The notes under the pieces are model-generated. The model worked only from the letters and a program-made list of their open reading frames with translations. It was not told where the DNA came from and did not search any database. Both the position numbers and the translations under genes were made by a program. DNA of 14,403 bases. Source: Pseudomonadota bacterium (GTDB lineage: Bacteria; Pseudomonadota; Gammaproteobacteria; UBA1113). This document shows positions 6,623-14,403 of the stretch, in pieces. Each line of letters begins with the position of its first letter. Within the stretch, counting starts at the first letter, position 1. The stretch covers positions 1 through 14,403 of the forward strand of contig JAJXVQ010000019.1 of NCBI GenBank assembly GCA_021782065.1, in the 5' to 3' direction.

Positions 6623-9600
6623 ATGGGTAAAAAGAGAAAAAAGCAAAAGCAAAAGCAAAAGCAAAAAATAAGTAAGGCTGCGTCGTCCAGCGGTTCAGGC
6701 AGCTCTATAAATACTAAAAATCCCCTTTATTATTGGGATGGTGTGGAGTTTCCAAAAGAACTTCAAGATGAATATAAAAAGGCCTTAGAGCAACTAAAAG
6801 AGGGCCAATATCAGGCACTTAATTTAGAAAAACTACACGCTCATAACGGCGATGAGAGAGATTATTGGAGCATTCGTACTACTCAGAAAGGTAGACTTAT
6901 TTTTACCACAGAATTTATAGAAGGTAAGAGAGTTTTAGTTTTTGTAAAAGCTTTACCGAACCATGAGTATGATAAGTGGGAACGTTCATTGCCCGCTGTG
7001 CCAAAACCATTTTCTATTTCAGATCAACAAGAAGTACAACCTCTGAGTGCAGAGGAGGTGCAGTTCAAAGATATGTTGCAGACAGTAGATACTACACAAG
7101 TTACAGCCCTTAAATCCTATCAGGGAAAATTTATTCTATTGTCACCGATCCAGAATGGAGTTGTAGAGATAGATGGGCCCTGTATAGTCAATGGTGTTGC
7201 AGGCTCTGGAAAAACTTCAAGTGCATTGTTCTTATTATCCAGATGGATAGAAAAAAAACCACATGGCGAAGTAATATACATTTCTTCCTCAACAGCATTG
7301 GTAAAATGCATGGCAGAAGAGTTTAAAGCCGCACAAGCAGAAGAAGAGAAATGTAAAGAAGAAAAAGGCAAAGAAAATGGAAAAGAAGAAAAAAAGATAC
7401 AATTTAAAACATATGCGGAATGGTTATGCACCACCGGCGGCCATAAGAAATTGAAAAGTCGAAAAGACATTTTGGAAGATTTTGAAAAGTGGTTAAAAGA
7501 TTATTCACAGGCTTATAAGGAGAAATATAGAAACCAAGAAAAGGCTCAAAACAGGCTTAAAAATAAGGGCTACCATAGTAGTTCTTCCTTGTCGTTGAGT
7601 TTTTTTACGCATGCTGATGCCCCGGAGCTTCGTTTTTTGGATATGGATGCTACGCAGTTATATCATGAATTTAGAAAAATTTCGAATGAAGAAGATTATG
7701 TGAAGAAAGGAATGGGCAGTTTTATTGCGCAGGGAGAAGAGCAACAGGCGCTAAGGGCAGCGATTTATGCAGCATATAAAGCTTGCCCGGATAGCATAAA
7801 GGAAGAAAGCGAAGATTTTGCTAACCTGCAAGAACAGAGCAAAGATGAACAAGCAATTACATTGGTGCTTATAGATGAGGCCCAAGATCTGTCTAAAAAA
7901 CAGATAGAAAATATCATTCAATGGTCGGCTGCCAGAGGGTTACGTATTGTTTTCTTTAGAGATTCATTACAGAGCGTTAGAGATGCGAGTTCAAACTACC
8001 ATACTATAAAGAATTGTTTTTTTAAAGTTCAAGAAAATCCATCTTTACGTCAGCAGGAGATAAAAGAAATTAATCTACCCATTTCGTATCGATCATTCCC
8101 CGCTGCTAAGCCATGGGTTGACGGATGGTTGAAAATCCGATCAAAGTTAACCGGGAAAATGGATAAAACAGAGATTGCACAGTTAGATGTAAAAGTAAAT
8201 GAACATTCCGCCCCAGGATCGGTGCATTGGATCATAGACATAGATGCTAAAAAACAAGCCTTATTTGACGCAGGATGTGAGAGCCCAAGTTTTGCAATTG
8301 TTGCTCCTAAAGAATATTTAGAGGAGGCCAAAAGAAGATTTAATACGAAATTAGTACTGACCCCAGAAGAAATTAAAGGTCGGCAATTTAAAGTCGTACT
8401 GGTTTACCGCCCATTTTCTCGTGATGTGTTCAAAGATGCTAACAAAATCCTTGAACAATATGGGCGAAAAAGTTTTGATAAAAAGCACAATGAAAGTAAT
8501 GATCTCATTACGAATTGTAATGAAACTTTTGTCAGTTTAACTAGAGCCAATAGTCAGATGATAATTTACCAACCCAGAGAGCATGGAATTAACGCCTTGG
8601 TGAATAGTTTAACTGAAAACAAGGCTGCCGATCTCAATGCGGACTTTTCTTTACTGTTAGAAGAAGTTGACGCTAGTGAAGAAAAATGGTTGCAAGAGTC
8701 TAAAAGACAATTAAGATATGGGTACATAGAAAAGGCTGAAGAAATTATCGTATATCATGTAAAAAAAGAAGAACTAAAAAAAGAATTTACAGAGTTTAAA
8801 ATGGACTATGTAGAGGCTCAGAAAGAACCATCTTACTCTGTACCAAAACAAGAAGAATTGAATCAAAAAAAGCCAAAAGGAAAAGAAAAAGAAGAAACAA
8901 TGAGCCCTCCGCTCAAAGATCTAAATTGTGTAGACCAATTTGAAAGTAGTTTGCGTCCTAGGAAGCTGAGTGAGAAAGAAGCTGCTGACAGCATTTATGC
9001 TCAGGTAAAAGAAAAGGGCGAAAATTTTCTGCCGAGTTTGAGAGGTTTGGCGCAAGAAGGTAATATCTATGCTCAATATCACCTGTACTCATTATATAGT
9101 CATAATCCTTCGTTGCGAAAAGATAATACCGACGCATTTTCCTGGTGTTATGAAGCTGCGGAAGGTGGACATCCACAGGCACAATATTGGATGGCTAACG
9201 AATATTCCTTTCGTGCAAAACGGTTGAGAGAACTGCCAAAGCAGACAGAAAATGAAAAACGTACTAATGAAGAACGTGCTCTTGCTGATGAGAAAATTGC
9301 TTTTAGCTGGTGTTTAAAGGCGGCAAAGTCCGACGAGCCAATGGCACAGCATTTTCTGTCTATCATGTATGTTCATGGTAAAGGAGTCCAATCTAATATG
9401 GAGGCAGCTTTTGGTTGGTGTTTTCGGTCTGCAACACAAGGATGTGCAATGGCTCAACATTCTTTGGCCATGTTATACTATCTTGGTCAAGGTACAGAAA
9501 GGGACCTTGAACGAGCAGAACAATGGTGCTATAAAGCTATAGCGCAGTGGGATGGAAAACCGGAGGAGTCTAAAAAATCGGAGGACCTTTTGCAAGCAAT

Positions 9601-9661
9601 TAAAACAGAACAATTAAGCGAGAGTGTCTTCGCCCGTATTCTCACTAGGTCTCGTAGTTAA
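6623..9661 (+). CDS. RelE-like / UvrD-like SF1 helicase / Sel1-repeat fusion protein
   Basis: 1012 residues from the ATG at 6623; the frame opens at GTG 6488, but the promoter lies in between. Residues 1-20 are very basic (KKRKKQKQKQ). Residues about 43-118 resemble a RelE/ParE toxin fold: DYWSIRTTQKGRLIF, then a beta strand and NHEYDKW. Residues about 185-655 carry a UvrD/Rep-type SF1 core: Walker A GVAGSGKT (191-198), Walker B IDEAQD (417-422), a motif III-like FFRDSLQSV, motif IV-like LPISYRS (485-491), motif V-like LTPEEIKGRQF (579-589), and motif VI-like VSLTRA (637-642). Residues about 230-400 hold a charged insertion. Residues about 800-975 are Sel1-like repeats (AAEGGHPQAQYWMA, SATQGCAMAQHSLAMLYYLGQG). 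Function is unproven: possibly a nucleic-acid or stress system, or a host-directed effector. Base composition is visibly more AT-rich than dapD or mfd. Its stop abuts that of mfd. Confidence 0.85.
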   Translation: MGKKRKKQKQKQKQKISKAASSSGSGSSINTKNPLYYWDGVEFPKELQDEYKKALEQLKEGQYQALNLEKLHAHNGDERDYWSIRTTQKGRLIFTTEFIEGKRVLVFVKALPNHEYDKWERSLPAVPKPFSISDQQEVQPLSAEEVQFKDMLQTVDTTQVTALKSYQGKFILLSPIQNGVVEIDGPCIVNGVAGSGKTSSALFLLSRWIEKKPHGEVIYISSSTALVKCMAEEFKAAQAEEEKCKEEKGKENGKEEKKIQFKTYAEWLCTTGGHKKLKSRKDILEDFEKWLKDYSQAYKEKYRNQEKAQNRLKNKGYHSSSSLSLSFFTHADAPELRFLDMDATQLYHEFRKISNEEDYVKKGMGSFIAQGEEQQALRAAIYAAYKACPDSIKEESEDFANLQEQSKDEQAITLVLIDEAQDLSKKQIENIIQWSAARGLRIVFFRDSLQSVRDASSNYHTIKNCFFKVQENPSLRQQEIKEINLPISYRSFPAAKPWVDGWLKIRSKLTGKMDKTEIAQLDVKVNEHSAPGSVHWIIDIDAKKQALFDAGCESPSFAIVAPKEYLEEAKRRFNTKLVLTPEEIKGRQFKVVLVYRPFSRDVFKDANKILEQYGRKSFDKKHNESNDLITNCNETFVSLTRANSQMIIYQPREHGINALVNSLTENKAADLNADFSLLLEEVDASEEKWLQESKRQLRYGYIEKAEEIIVYHVKKEELKKEFTEFKMDYVEAQKEPSYSVPKQEELNQKKPKGKEKEETMSPPLKDLNCVDQFESSLRPRKLSEKEAADSIYAQVKEKGENFLPSLRGLAQEGNIYAQYHLYSLYSHNPSLRKDNTDAFSWCYEAAEGGHPQAQYWMANEYSFRAKRLRELPKQTENEKRTNEERALADEKIAFSWCLKAAKSDEPMAQHFLSIMYVHGKGVQSNMEAAFGWCFRSATQGCAMAQHSLAMLYYLGQGTERDLERAEQWCYKAIAQWDGKPEESKKSEDLLQAIKTEQLSESVFARILTRSRS
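6643..6666 (+). repeat. Hexanucleotide tandem repeat (GCAAAA x4) coding for Lys-Gln
   Basis: Four exact gcaaaa units lie at codons 7-15 of the helicase-fusion gene and encode alternating Gln and Lys. The six-base unit keeps the frame, so slippage would change tail length without switching the gene off. Confidence 0.85.
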
Positions 9662-12600
9662 TTAGCGTAACATTTCCAAAAAATGCATCAGCCAGGGCAA
9701 ACGCTGCTGGCTTTTTTCCAGTTTAACATGAAATCGCAGTGTTTGTGCGTTTTCTAGCTTATAGTTCTTAGGGTCGCTTTGAATCAATTCGATGAGCTTG
9801 GCTAAATCGATGTTGGGTTTGGCGGCAAATTCTAGTTTGCCGCCTTGTTCGTTGGCATCGATACGAGTGATACCCAAATCTTTAGCTTTTAGCTTTAAAG
9901 CAGTAACGGCAAATAAATGGCGCGTGGGCTCAGGCAGTAACCCAAAGCGGTCTATCATTTCGATTTGCAAAGTATCCAAATCGGCATCATTCTTGGCGGC
10001 AGAAATACGTTTATATAATACTAAGCGCTCATGGATATCCGGCAGATAATCATCGGGAATTAAAGTAGGTAGGTTGATTTTAATTTCTGTATGATCGGGC
10101 CAAAAGTCTATATGTTCACCATTTTTTAAGCTATTAACGGCTTTTTCCAATAACTCACTATATAGAGTTAGTCCTACGCTTTGAATTTGCCCGCTTTGAT
10201 CTTCGCCTAACAGCTCGCCCGCGCCGCGAATTTCTAAATCGTGGGTGGCGAGAATAAATCCTACGCCCAAGGCATCGTAAGCGGTGATGGCTTCTAAACG
10301 CCTTTGCGCATCTTTATTGAGTAGAGCAACTTCTGGTACGAATAAATAAGCATAGGCTTGATGATGCGAACGGCCCACGCGGCCACGCAGTTGGTGTAAT
10401 TGTGCTAAACCAAAGCGATCGGCACGGTTGATTAAAATGGTATTGGCGGTGGGAATATCAATACCGGTCTCAATAATAGTGGTACACACTAATACATTAA
10501 AGCGTTGATGATAGAAATCTCCCATGATGCGTTCTAGTTCGCGTTCATGCATTTGCCCGTGAGCGGTGTGGAAGCTGGCCTCAGGGACCAAGGTTTGCAA
10601 TTCTTGTGCGATACGTTCTATTTGTGACACATCGTTATGTAGAAAATACACTTGGCCGCCGCGATGAATCTCACGCAAGATGGCTTCGCGTACTAAGCTG
10701 CTATCGTATTCGTGTAAAAAGGTTTTAATGGCCAAGCGGCGCGGTGGCGGTGTGCCTATGATGGATAATTGGCGCAGATCAGAAATGGCCATATTCAGTG
10801 TGCGCGGAATAGGCGTTGCGGTTAAGGTTAATATATCAATTTCGGCGCGCAGAGTTTTTAATTTTTCTTTTTGTTGCACGCCAAAACGATGTTCTTCGTC
10901 AATAATAACCAAACCTAGGTTTTTAAATTTAACTTGCGGTTGAATCAATTTATGCGTGCCGATGACGATGTCTACTGTACCTGCAGCCAATTGCGCCAAA
11001 ATGGCGTGTTGCGCTTTAGTGGATTGAAAACGCGATAAGGCTGCAATCGTCACAGGCCAATCGGCAAAGCGATCTAGAAAAGAAGCATAATGTTGTTCGG
11101 CCAAGAGGGTAGTGGGCACTAAGATGGCCACTTGCTTTTTATTCATGACGGCGATGAAGGCGGCGCGCATGGCGACTTCCGTTTTGCCAAAACCCACGTC
11201 GCCACAGACTAGGCGATCCATAGGTGTATCGGCTGTCATATCCTCAATCACCGCATCTATGGCTTGTTGTTGGTCTACAGTTTCTTCAAAGGCAAAGCCT
11301 TGGCAAAAGTGTTGGTATTCCAATTCCTCTATATTAAAGTGATGCCCCGTCAAAGCGCTGCGTTTAGCGTACAAGGCCAGCAATTCAGCGGCGGTATCAC
11401 GTGCTTTAGCGAGTGCTTTTTCTTTAGCCTTTTGCCATTGTGCGCTGCCTAAATGGCTCAAAGATACTTCTTCGGAATGAACGCCACTGTAGCGCGAGAT
11501 CAAATGCAATGAAGATACGGGCACATATAATTTGTCGTTATTTTCGTAAGATAATAATAAGTATTCACCTTTTTGTCCGCCTGCTTCTAGCACCACCAAA
11601 CCTTCATAACGACCTATGCCATAATCTAAATGCACGACTGCCGAACCCAATGACAAATCAGCAAGATTGGCAAAATCATCGCTGTAGCGTTTTTCGCGAC
11701 GTGTACTTTTCCTTTCGCTTACGCTGACTTTTTGTCCCCATAAACGCGCTTCGTTGATCAAGGTGATTTGTAATGGCGGGCAACTAAAATCATCGTATAG
11801 AGGGGCTGCGATAATGGCTAAGGGCAGTGTGCTTTGTAAGAATTCATCTAAACTATGAACGGCAGGTAATTCTAAGCCCTGTTTTGCAAAAAAATCTTGG
11901 TTAAATTGTCTGCGCCCCATGCTGTGGGCACAGATTAATAAGCGTGTAGAATTTTGCTCTTGATAGTCTATAATATCTTGCAAAGCCGCTGTTTTTTGCG
12001 GATGAATAGTCAGTACGGGTGGCGCTGCCAATGCAAAACAAGTACTATTTTCTAATATCGCATCGCTTAACAAACAACTTTTATTTTCAATCTTTTGGAA
12101 CAATGATTTAAATTCAGCGGGACTTATGAATAAGCGCTCTGGCGGCACTAAAGGCCTAGTGTTGTCTAGTTGACGACGTTCATAGCGATCTTGCCATTCT
12201 TGGGCGCAAACTTGACTGAATGTATCATAGTCTGCGGGCAAGAAGAAATAACTATTTTGATGTAGATAATCGAATAAAGTGTGTGTATGGGCGTGAAATA
12301 AGGGTAAATAATATTCGGCTCCACCAGGAATAATGCCGTTTTGTATGCTTTGATAAAAAGGGGAACGCATTGGATCGCCGCTGAAGGTTTCACGCCATTG
12401 ACGTCTGAAGAGTTGTAAGCTGTCATCGTCTAAGGCAAATTCGCGTGCCGGGAGTATATCAATAGCAGAGACTTTTTCTAAGGACAATTGGCTGTCGCAA
12501 TCAAAGGTACGAATGCTGTCGATTTCGGTGTCTAAGAGATCGATACGAAAGGGCATTGTGCTGCCCATGGGGAATAAGTCGATGATAGAGCCACGGCAGG

Positions 12601-13108
12601 CGTATTCACCATGCGTATACACTTGCGATACGGCATGGTAACCCGCTTGTTGTAATTGTCGTGTAAAAGAAGTGAGGTCTAAGTTTTGCCCTAGCTTTAA
12701 ATAAAAGGCACGCGCGCTGACATATTGCTTCGGCGCCAAGCGTTGCAATAAAGTGGCGATGGAAACGATCAAAATACCTTGTTCTAAGCGTTGTGATTGC
12801 GACAAGATCTTCAAGCGATTAGAAATAATGTCTTCGTGTGGCGAAAAAGCGTCATAAGCCAGGGTTTCCCAATCGGGAAATAGCCATAAGGGTAGGTCTT
12901 TGTTGTCTATAAAATAAGTGATTTCTTCCAGCAATTGCTGTGCTTGCAAGGTCGAGGCGGCAATGACGATAGTCCAACCGCGATGCTGCTGGGCAAAGCG
13001 GCTAATGGCCAAAGATTGTGCGCTTAAGGGCATGCCCGACCAGGTTTGTGGCGTATTGGCTGCTAGCGGCGGCTGCCACGGCGTGTAACTCATTGTTTTA
13101 ACGTTCAC
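9662..13108 (-). CDS. mfd: Transcription-repair coupling factor Mfd
   Basis: An ATP-driven DNA translocase that removes RNA polymerase stalled at lesions and recruits UvrA for nucleotide excision repair. It has 1148 residues, the length of E. coli Mfd. The UvrB-like N-terminal region has DWETLAYDAFSPHEDIISNRL (79-99) and EYACRGSIIDLFPMGS (168-183). The RNA-polymerase-interacting CarD-like domain covers about 487-540 (GSAVVHLDYGIGRYEG). The RecG-like translocase has Walker A GDVGFGKT (636-643), DEEH (737-740), TATPIPRT (763-770) and QLRGRVGR (906-913). The C-terminal UvrA-masking domain is present to the end. The start is GTG at 13108; an ATG six codons in (13093) is an alternative, and neither has a strong ribosome-binding site. 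No defect is seen. It is convergent with the helicase fusion, with no gap. Confidence 0.98.
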   Translation of the reverse strand: MNVKTMSYTPWQPPLAANTPQTWSGMPLSAQSLAISRFAQQHRGWTIVIAASTLQAQQLLEEITYFIDNKDLPLWLFPDWETLAYDAFSPHEDIISNRLKILSQSQRLEQGILIVSIATLLQRLAPKQYVSARAFYLKLGQNLDLTSFTRQLQQAGYHAVSQVYTHGEYACRGSIIDLFPMGSTMPFRIDLLDTEIDSIRTFDCDSQLSLEKVSAIDILPAREFALDDDSLQLFRRQWRETFSGDPMRSPFYQSIQNGIIPGGAEYYLPLFHAHTHTLFDYLHQNSYFFLPADYDTFSQVCAQEWQDRYERRQLDNTRPLVPPERLFISPAEFKSLFQKIENKSCLLSDAILENSTCFALAAPPVLTIHPQKTAALQDIIDYQEQNSTRLLICAHSMGRRQFNQDFFAKQGLELPAVHSLDEFLQSTLPLAIIAAPLYDDFSCPPLQITLINEARLWGQKVSVSERKSTRREKRYSDDFANLADLSLGSAVVHLDYGIGRYEGLVVLEAGGQKGEYLLLSYENNDKLYVPVSSLHLISRYSGVHSEEVSLSHLGSAQWQKAKEKALAKARDTAAELLALYAKRSALTGHHFNIEELEYQHFCQGFAFEETVDQQQAIDAVIEDMTADTPMDRLVCGDVGFGKTEVAMRAAFIAVMNKKQVAILVPTTLLAEQHYASFLDRFADWPVTIAALSRFQSTKAQHAILAQLAAGTVDIVIGTHKLIQPQVKFKNLGLVIIDEEHRFGVQQKEKLKTLRAEIDILTLTATPIPRTLNMAISDLRQLSIIGTPPPRRLAIKTFLHEYDSSLVREAILREIHRGGQVYFLHNDVSQIERIAQELQTLVPEASFHTAHGQMHERELERIMGDFYHQRFNVLVCTTIIETGIDIPTANTILINRADRFGLAQLHQLRGRVGRSHHQAYAYLFVPEVALLNKDAQRRLEAITAYDALGVGFILATHDLEIRGAGELLGEDQSGQIQSVGLTLYSELLEKAVNSLKNGEHIDFWPDHTEIKINLPTLIPDDYLPDIHERLVLYKRISAAKNDADLDTLQIEMIDRFGLLPEPTRHLFAVTALKLKAKDLGITRIDANEQGGKLEFAAKPNIDLAKLIELIQSDPKNYKLENAQTLRFHVKLEKSQQRLPWLMHFLEMLR

Positions 13109-13160
13109 TATACGGTTTTCTGAGTCGGGTATTTTAGGCTTAGGGGACCTATTTTGGCAA

Positions 13161-13189
13161 TAGACGAGGCAAGTATAAATATGTATAAT
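13161..13189 (+). promoter_or_regulatory. Candidate promoter of the truncated small gene
   Basis: TATAAT (13184-13189) is a perfect -10; TAGACG (13161-13166) is a 4/6 match to the -35 at 17-base spacing. It points towards the GTG at 13234, about 38 bases past the predicted start of transcription. It overlaps the mfd promoter on the other strand. Confidence 0.5.
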
Positions 13190-13199
13190 TAACGCTCAA
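13172..13199 (-). promoter_or_regulatory. Candidate mfd promoter
   Basis: On the - strand, TTGAGC (13199-13194) and TATACT (13177-13172) are 16 bases apart, with transcription expected to start near 13165. That gives an mfd leader of about 57 bases to the GTG at 13108. It shares bases with the divergent + strand promoter, so the two may compete. Confidence 0.5.
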
Positions 13200-13233
13200 A
13201 TAAAATGATTAGAAAATAGTGTGAGGGGATAGA

Positions 13234-13375
13234 GTGGGCAGCGTAGAGATCAATACGAGTATAGGCAAAATATTAAAAGGGGGGGTGCAGCAAGGAACCC
13301 CTCATCAAAAAGCCGAATTACAGCATTTAGGGATAGCAGCGTTATTTGCAATTATAGAGAGAAAAATCGAGATAA
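13234..13375 (+). pseudogene. 5' stub of an unknown small gene cut by the IS
   Basis: A GTG at 13234 follows GAGGGG with normal spacing and sits behind a good promoter, so this looks like a real gene start. The first 47 codons (MGSVEINTSIGKILKGGVQQ...) run into the IS left end at 13376. The frame then continues to a stop at 13444-13446 inside the IS, giving a 70-codon chimera. I do not recognise the protein family. Residues after about 25 look helical (KAELQHLGIAALFAIIERK). The rest of the original gene should lie beyond the right edge of the window. It could instead be a chance frame. Confidence 0.5.
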
Positions 13376-13392
13376 ACGCGATGTGCAACTTA
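13376..13392 (+). repeat. IS left terminal inverted repeat
   Basis: ACGCGATGTGCAACTTA is the exact reverse complement of the last 17 bases of the window. Confidence 0.88.
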
Positions 13393-13478
13393 GATTTGGG
13401 TAATGGAATTAAGAAGGTAGAAGGGTTGAAAGGCATAAGCCATTGATGTAAATTGATTTTACTAGAAACAATTCATCA

Positions 13479-13485
13479 AGGAGGG
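13479..13485 (+). promoter_or_regulatory. Ribosome-binding site of the transposase
   Basis: AGGAGGG lies 4 bases before the ATG at 13490. It is a strong Shine-Dalgarno match and fixes the start. Confidence 0.7.
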
Positions 13486-13489
13486 CATT

Positions 13490-14389
13490 ATGCCTATAGA
13501 AGACTTTATCATTACTGTGTATTGCTGTATAGAGGATACTTTGAAAAAGATTATAGGCATTGCCCCTTTACGCCGCAAAGGATTTGAGCCGAAATTGACC
13601 GATGCTGAGGTTTTGACGATGGAAGTGGTAGGGGAATTTATGGGAATAGATACCGACAAAGGGATTTGGGAGTATTTTCGTAATCATTGGTTGGCGTATT
13701 TCCCAAAACTGGGTTGTCGGTCCAATTTTGTGAGACAAGCGGCCAATTTGTGGAAAGTGAAACAATATATGCAACAAGAGTTAGCAGAATATTTAGGTGT
13801 TTTCTGTGACCCAGTGCATATGTGTGATGGTTTTCCAATCCCAGCCTGTAAGTTTAAAAGAGCCTATTTTAGCAAGCTATTTAAGGAGGAAGGTGAAGCG
13901 GCATATGGATATTGTGCTTCAAAAAACGAACATTATTTTGGTTTTAAAGGTAATATATTGATCGATTCTCAAGGGGTAATAACCGCATTGACAATAACCT
14001 CGGCCAACATAGATGAGCGCCAGTCCTTATGGGACTTGGTAGGGAAAATAGAGGGTAATATTATTGCGGATAAAGGGTTAATCGGCGCTGATTTTAAACA
14101 AGAGTTAAAAGAGGCCACAAATATTGAGTTGCAAACTGCCGTTAGAGCTAACATGCAAGAAAAACGGAGCGAGAAATTTATTAGGCATCTCATATCAACG
14201 CGCCGTTTAGTTGAAACAGTGATTGGGCAATTATCAGAGAGATTTCATATTGAAAAATTATGGGCACGAGATAAATGGCATTTAACTTGCCGCATTGCTC
14301 GTAAGATTTTGGCGCATACTGTAGCTGTGTTCATCAATCGAAAATTGGGGAGATCGCCATTGCAATTTGATGGATTGGTTACATGTTAA
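13490..14389 (+). CDS. IS982-family DDE transposase
   Basis: It catalyses cut or copy transfer of its element. The 299 residues are full length for the family, with no frameshift or internal stop. The likely DDE triad is visible: Asp113 in MCDGFPIP, Asp194 in IIADKGLIGADF, and Glu242 in RRLVETVIGQLSERFHIEKL. The segment YGYCASKNEHYFGFKGN (140-154) before the second Asp and TSANIDER after it are typical of IS982. The N-terminal helical part (about 1-100) probably binds the ends. Translation starts at ATG 13490 behind a strong AGGAGGG, and the TAA stop (14387-14389) lies within the right inverted repeat. The element may still be active, since both ends and the catalytic residues look intact. 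Confidence 0.95.
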   Translation: MPIEDFIITVYCCIEDTLKKIIGIAPLRRKGFEPKLTDAEVLTMEVVGEFMGIDTDKGIWEYFRNHWLAYFPKLGCRSNFVRQAANLWKVKQYMQQELAEYLGVFCDPVHMCDGFPIPACKFKRAYFSKLFKEEGEAAYGYCASKNEHYFGFKGNILIDSQGVITALTITSANIDERQSLWDLVGKIEGNIIADKGLIGADFKQELKEATNIELQTAVRANMQEKRSEKFIRHLISTRRLVETVIGQLSERFHIEKLWARDKWHLTCRIARKILAHTVAVFINRKLGRSPLQFDGLVTC

Positions 14390-14403
14390 GTTGCACATCG
14401 CGT
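14387..14403 (-). repeat. IS right terminal inverted repeat
   Basis: TAAGTTGCACATCGCGT, the inverted partner of 13376-13392. It includes the transposase stop codon and may continue beyond the window. Confidence 0.88.

Larger units (their letters stand above)
13376..14403 (+). mobile_element. IS982-family insertion sequence
   Basis: It is bounded by 17-bp perfect inverted repeats, is 1028 bases long, and encodes one full-length IS982-type transposase in a single frame, as is usual for the family (about 1 kb). The right end coincides with the window edge, so the outer limits may extend a few bases. The target-site duplication cannot be checked because the right flank is missing. Confidence 0.88.

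Noticed and set aside
6643..6666. Phase-variable switch from the gcaaaa repeat
   Set aside because: The unit is six bases, so slippage cannot shift the frame.

Overview
The window looks like a piece of chromosome from an intracellular gammaproteobacterium, most plausibly a member of the Legionellales (Legionella/Coxiella-like). The reasons are mixed. The housekeeping genes (mfd, dapD, dapE, ddl) encode proteins of gammaproteobacterial type and length. Between them sit two long, AT-richer genes with eukaryotic-like or effector-like architecture: one carries a Rab1-like small GTPase, the other Sel1 repeats. The taxonomic placement is inference; no rRNA or other marker is present.

Layout, left to right. 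(1) 1-2916, + strand: the 3' part of a large multidomain gene, open at the left edge. It has a helical/Sel1-like body, a Ser-rich repeated linker and a C-terminal Rab-family GTPase domain. (2) 2917-3047: hairpin-rich gap between convergent genes. (3) 3048-4106, - strand: ddl, D-alanine--D-alanine ligase. (4) 4107-4412: a 306-base gap holding a 107-bp imperfect palindrome and a second stem-loop. (5) 4413-6378, - strand: dapE and dapD, overlapping and translationally coupled, from the succinylase branch of diaminopimelate/lysine synthesis. (6) 6379-6622: an 83-bp palindrome and a good sigma70-type promoter for the next gene. (7) 6623-9661, + strand: a fusion of a RelE/ParE-like domain, a UvrD-like superfamily 1 helicase core and C-terminal Sel1 repeats. 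(8) 9662-13108, - strand: mfd, the transcription-repair coupling factor, whose stop codon directly abuts that of the helicase gene. (9) 13109-13375: overlapping divergent promoters and the 5' stub of an unknown small gene. (10) 13376-14403: an IS982-family insertion sequence with 17-bp perfect inverted ends and an intact transposase; it truncates the small gene.

Functionally, dapD, dapE and ddl all feed the peptidoglycan peptide (meso-DAP and D-Ala-D-Ala), so the organism appears able to make DAP-type peptidoglycan. Mfd is genome maintenance. The two large + strand genes are accessory and are the best candidates for host-directed or otherwise undescribed functions. The IS and the palindromic intergenic elements show that the region is exposed to mobile and repeated DNA.
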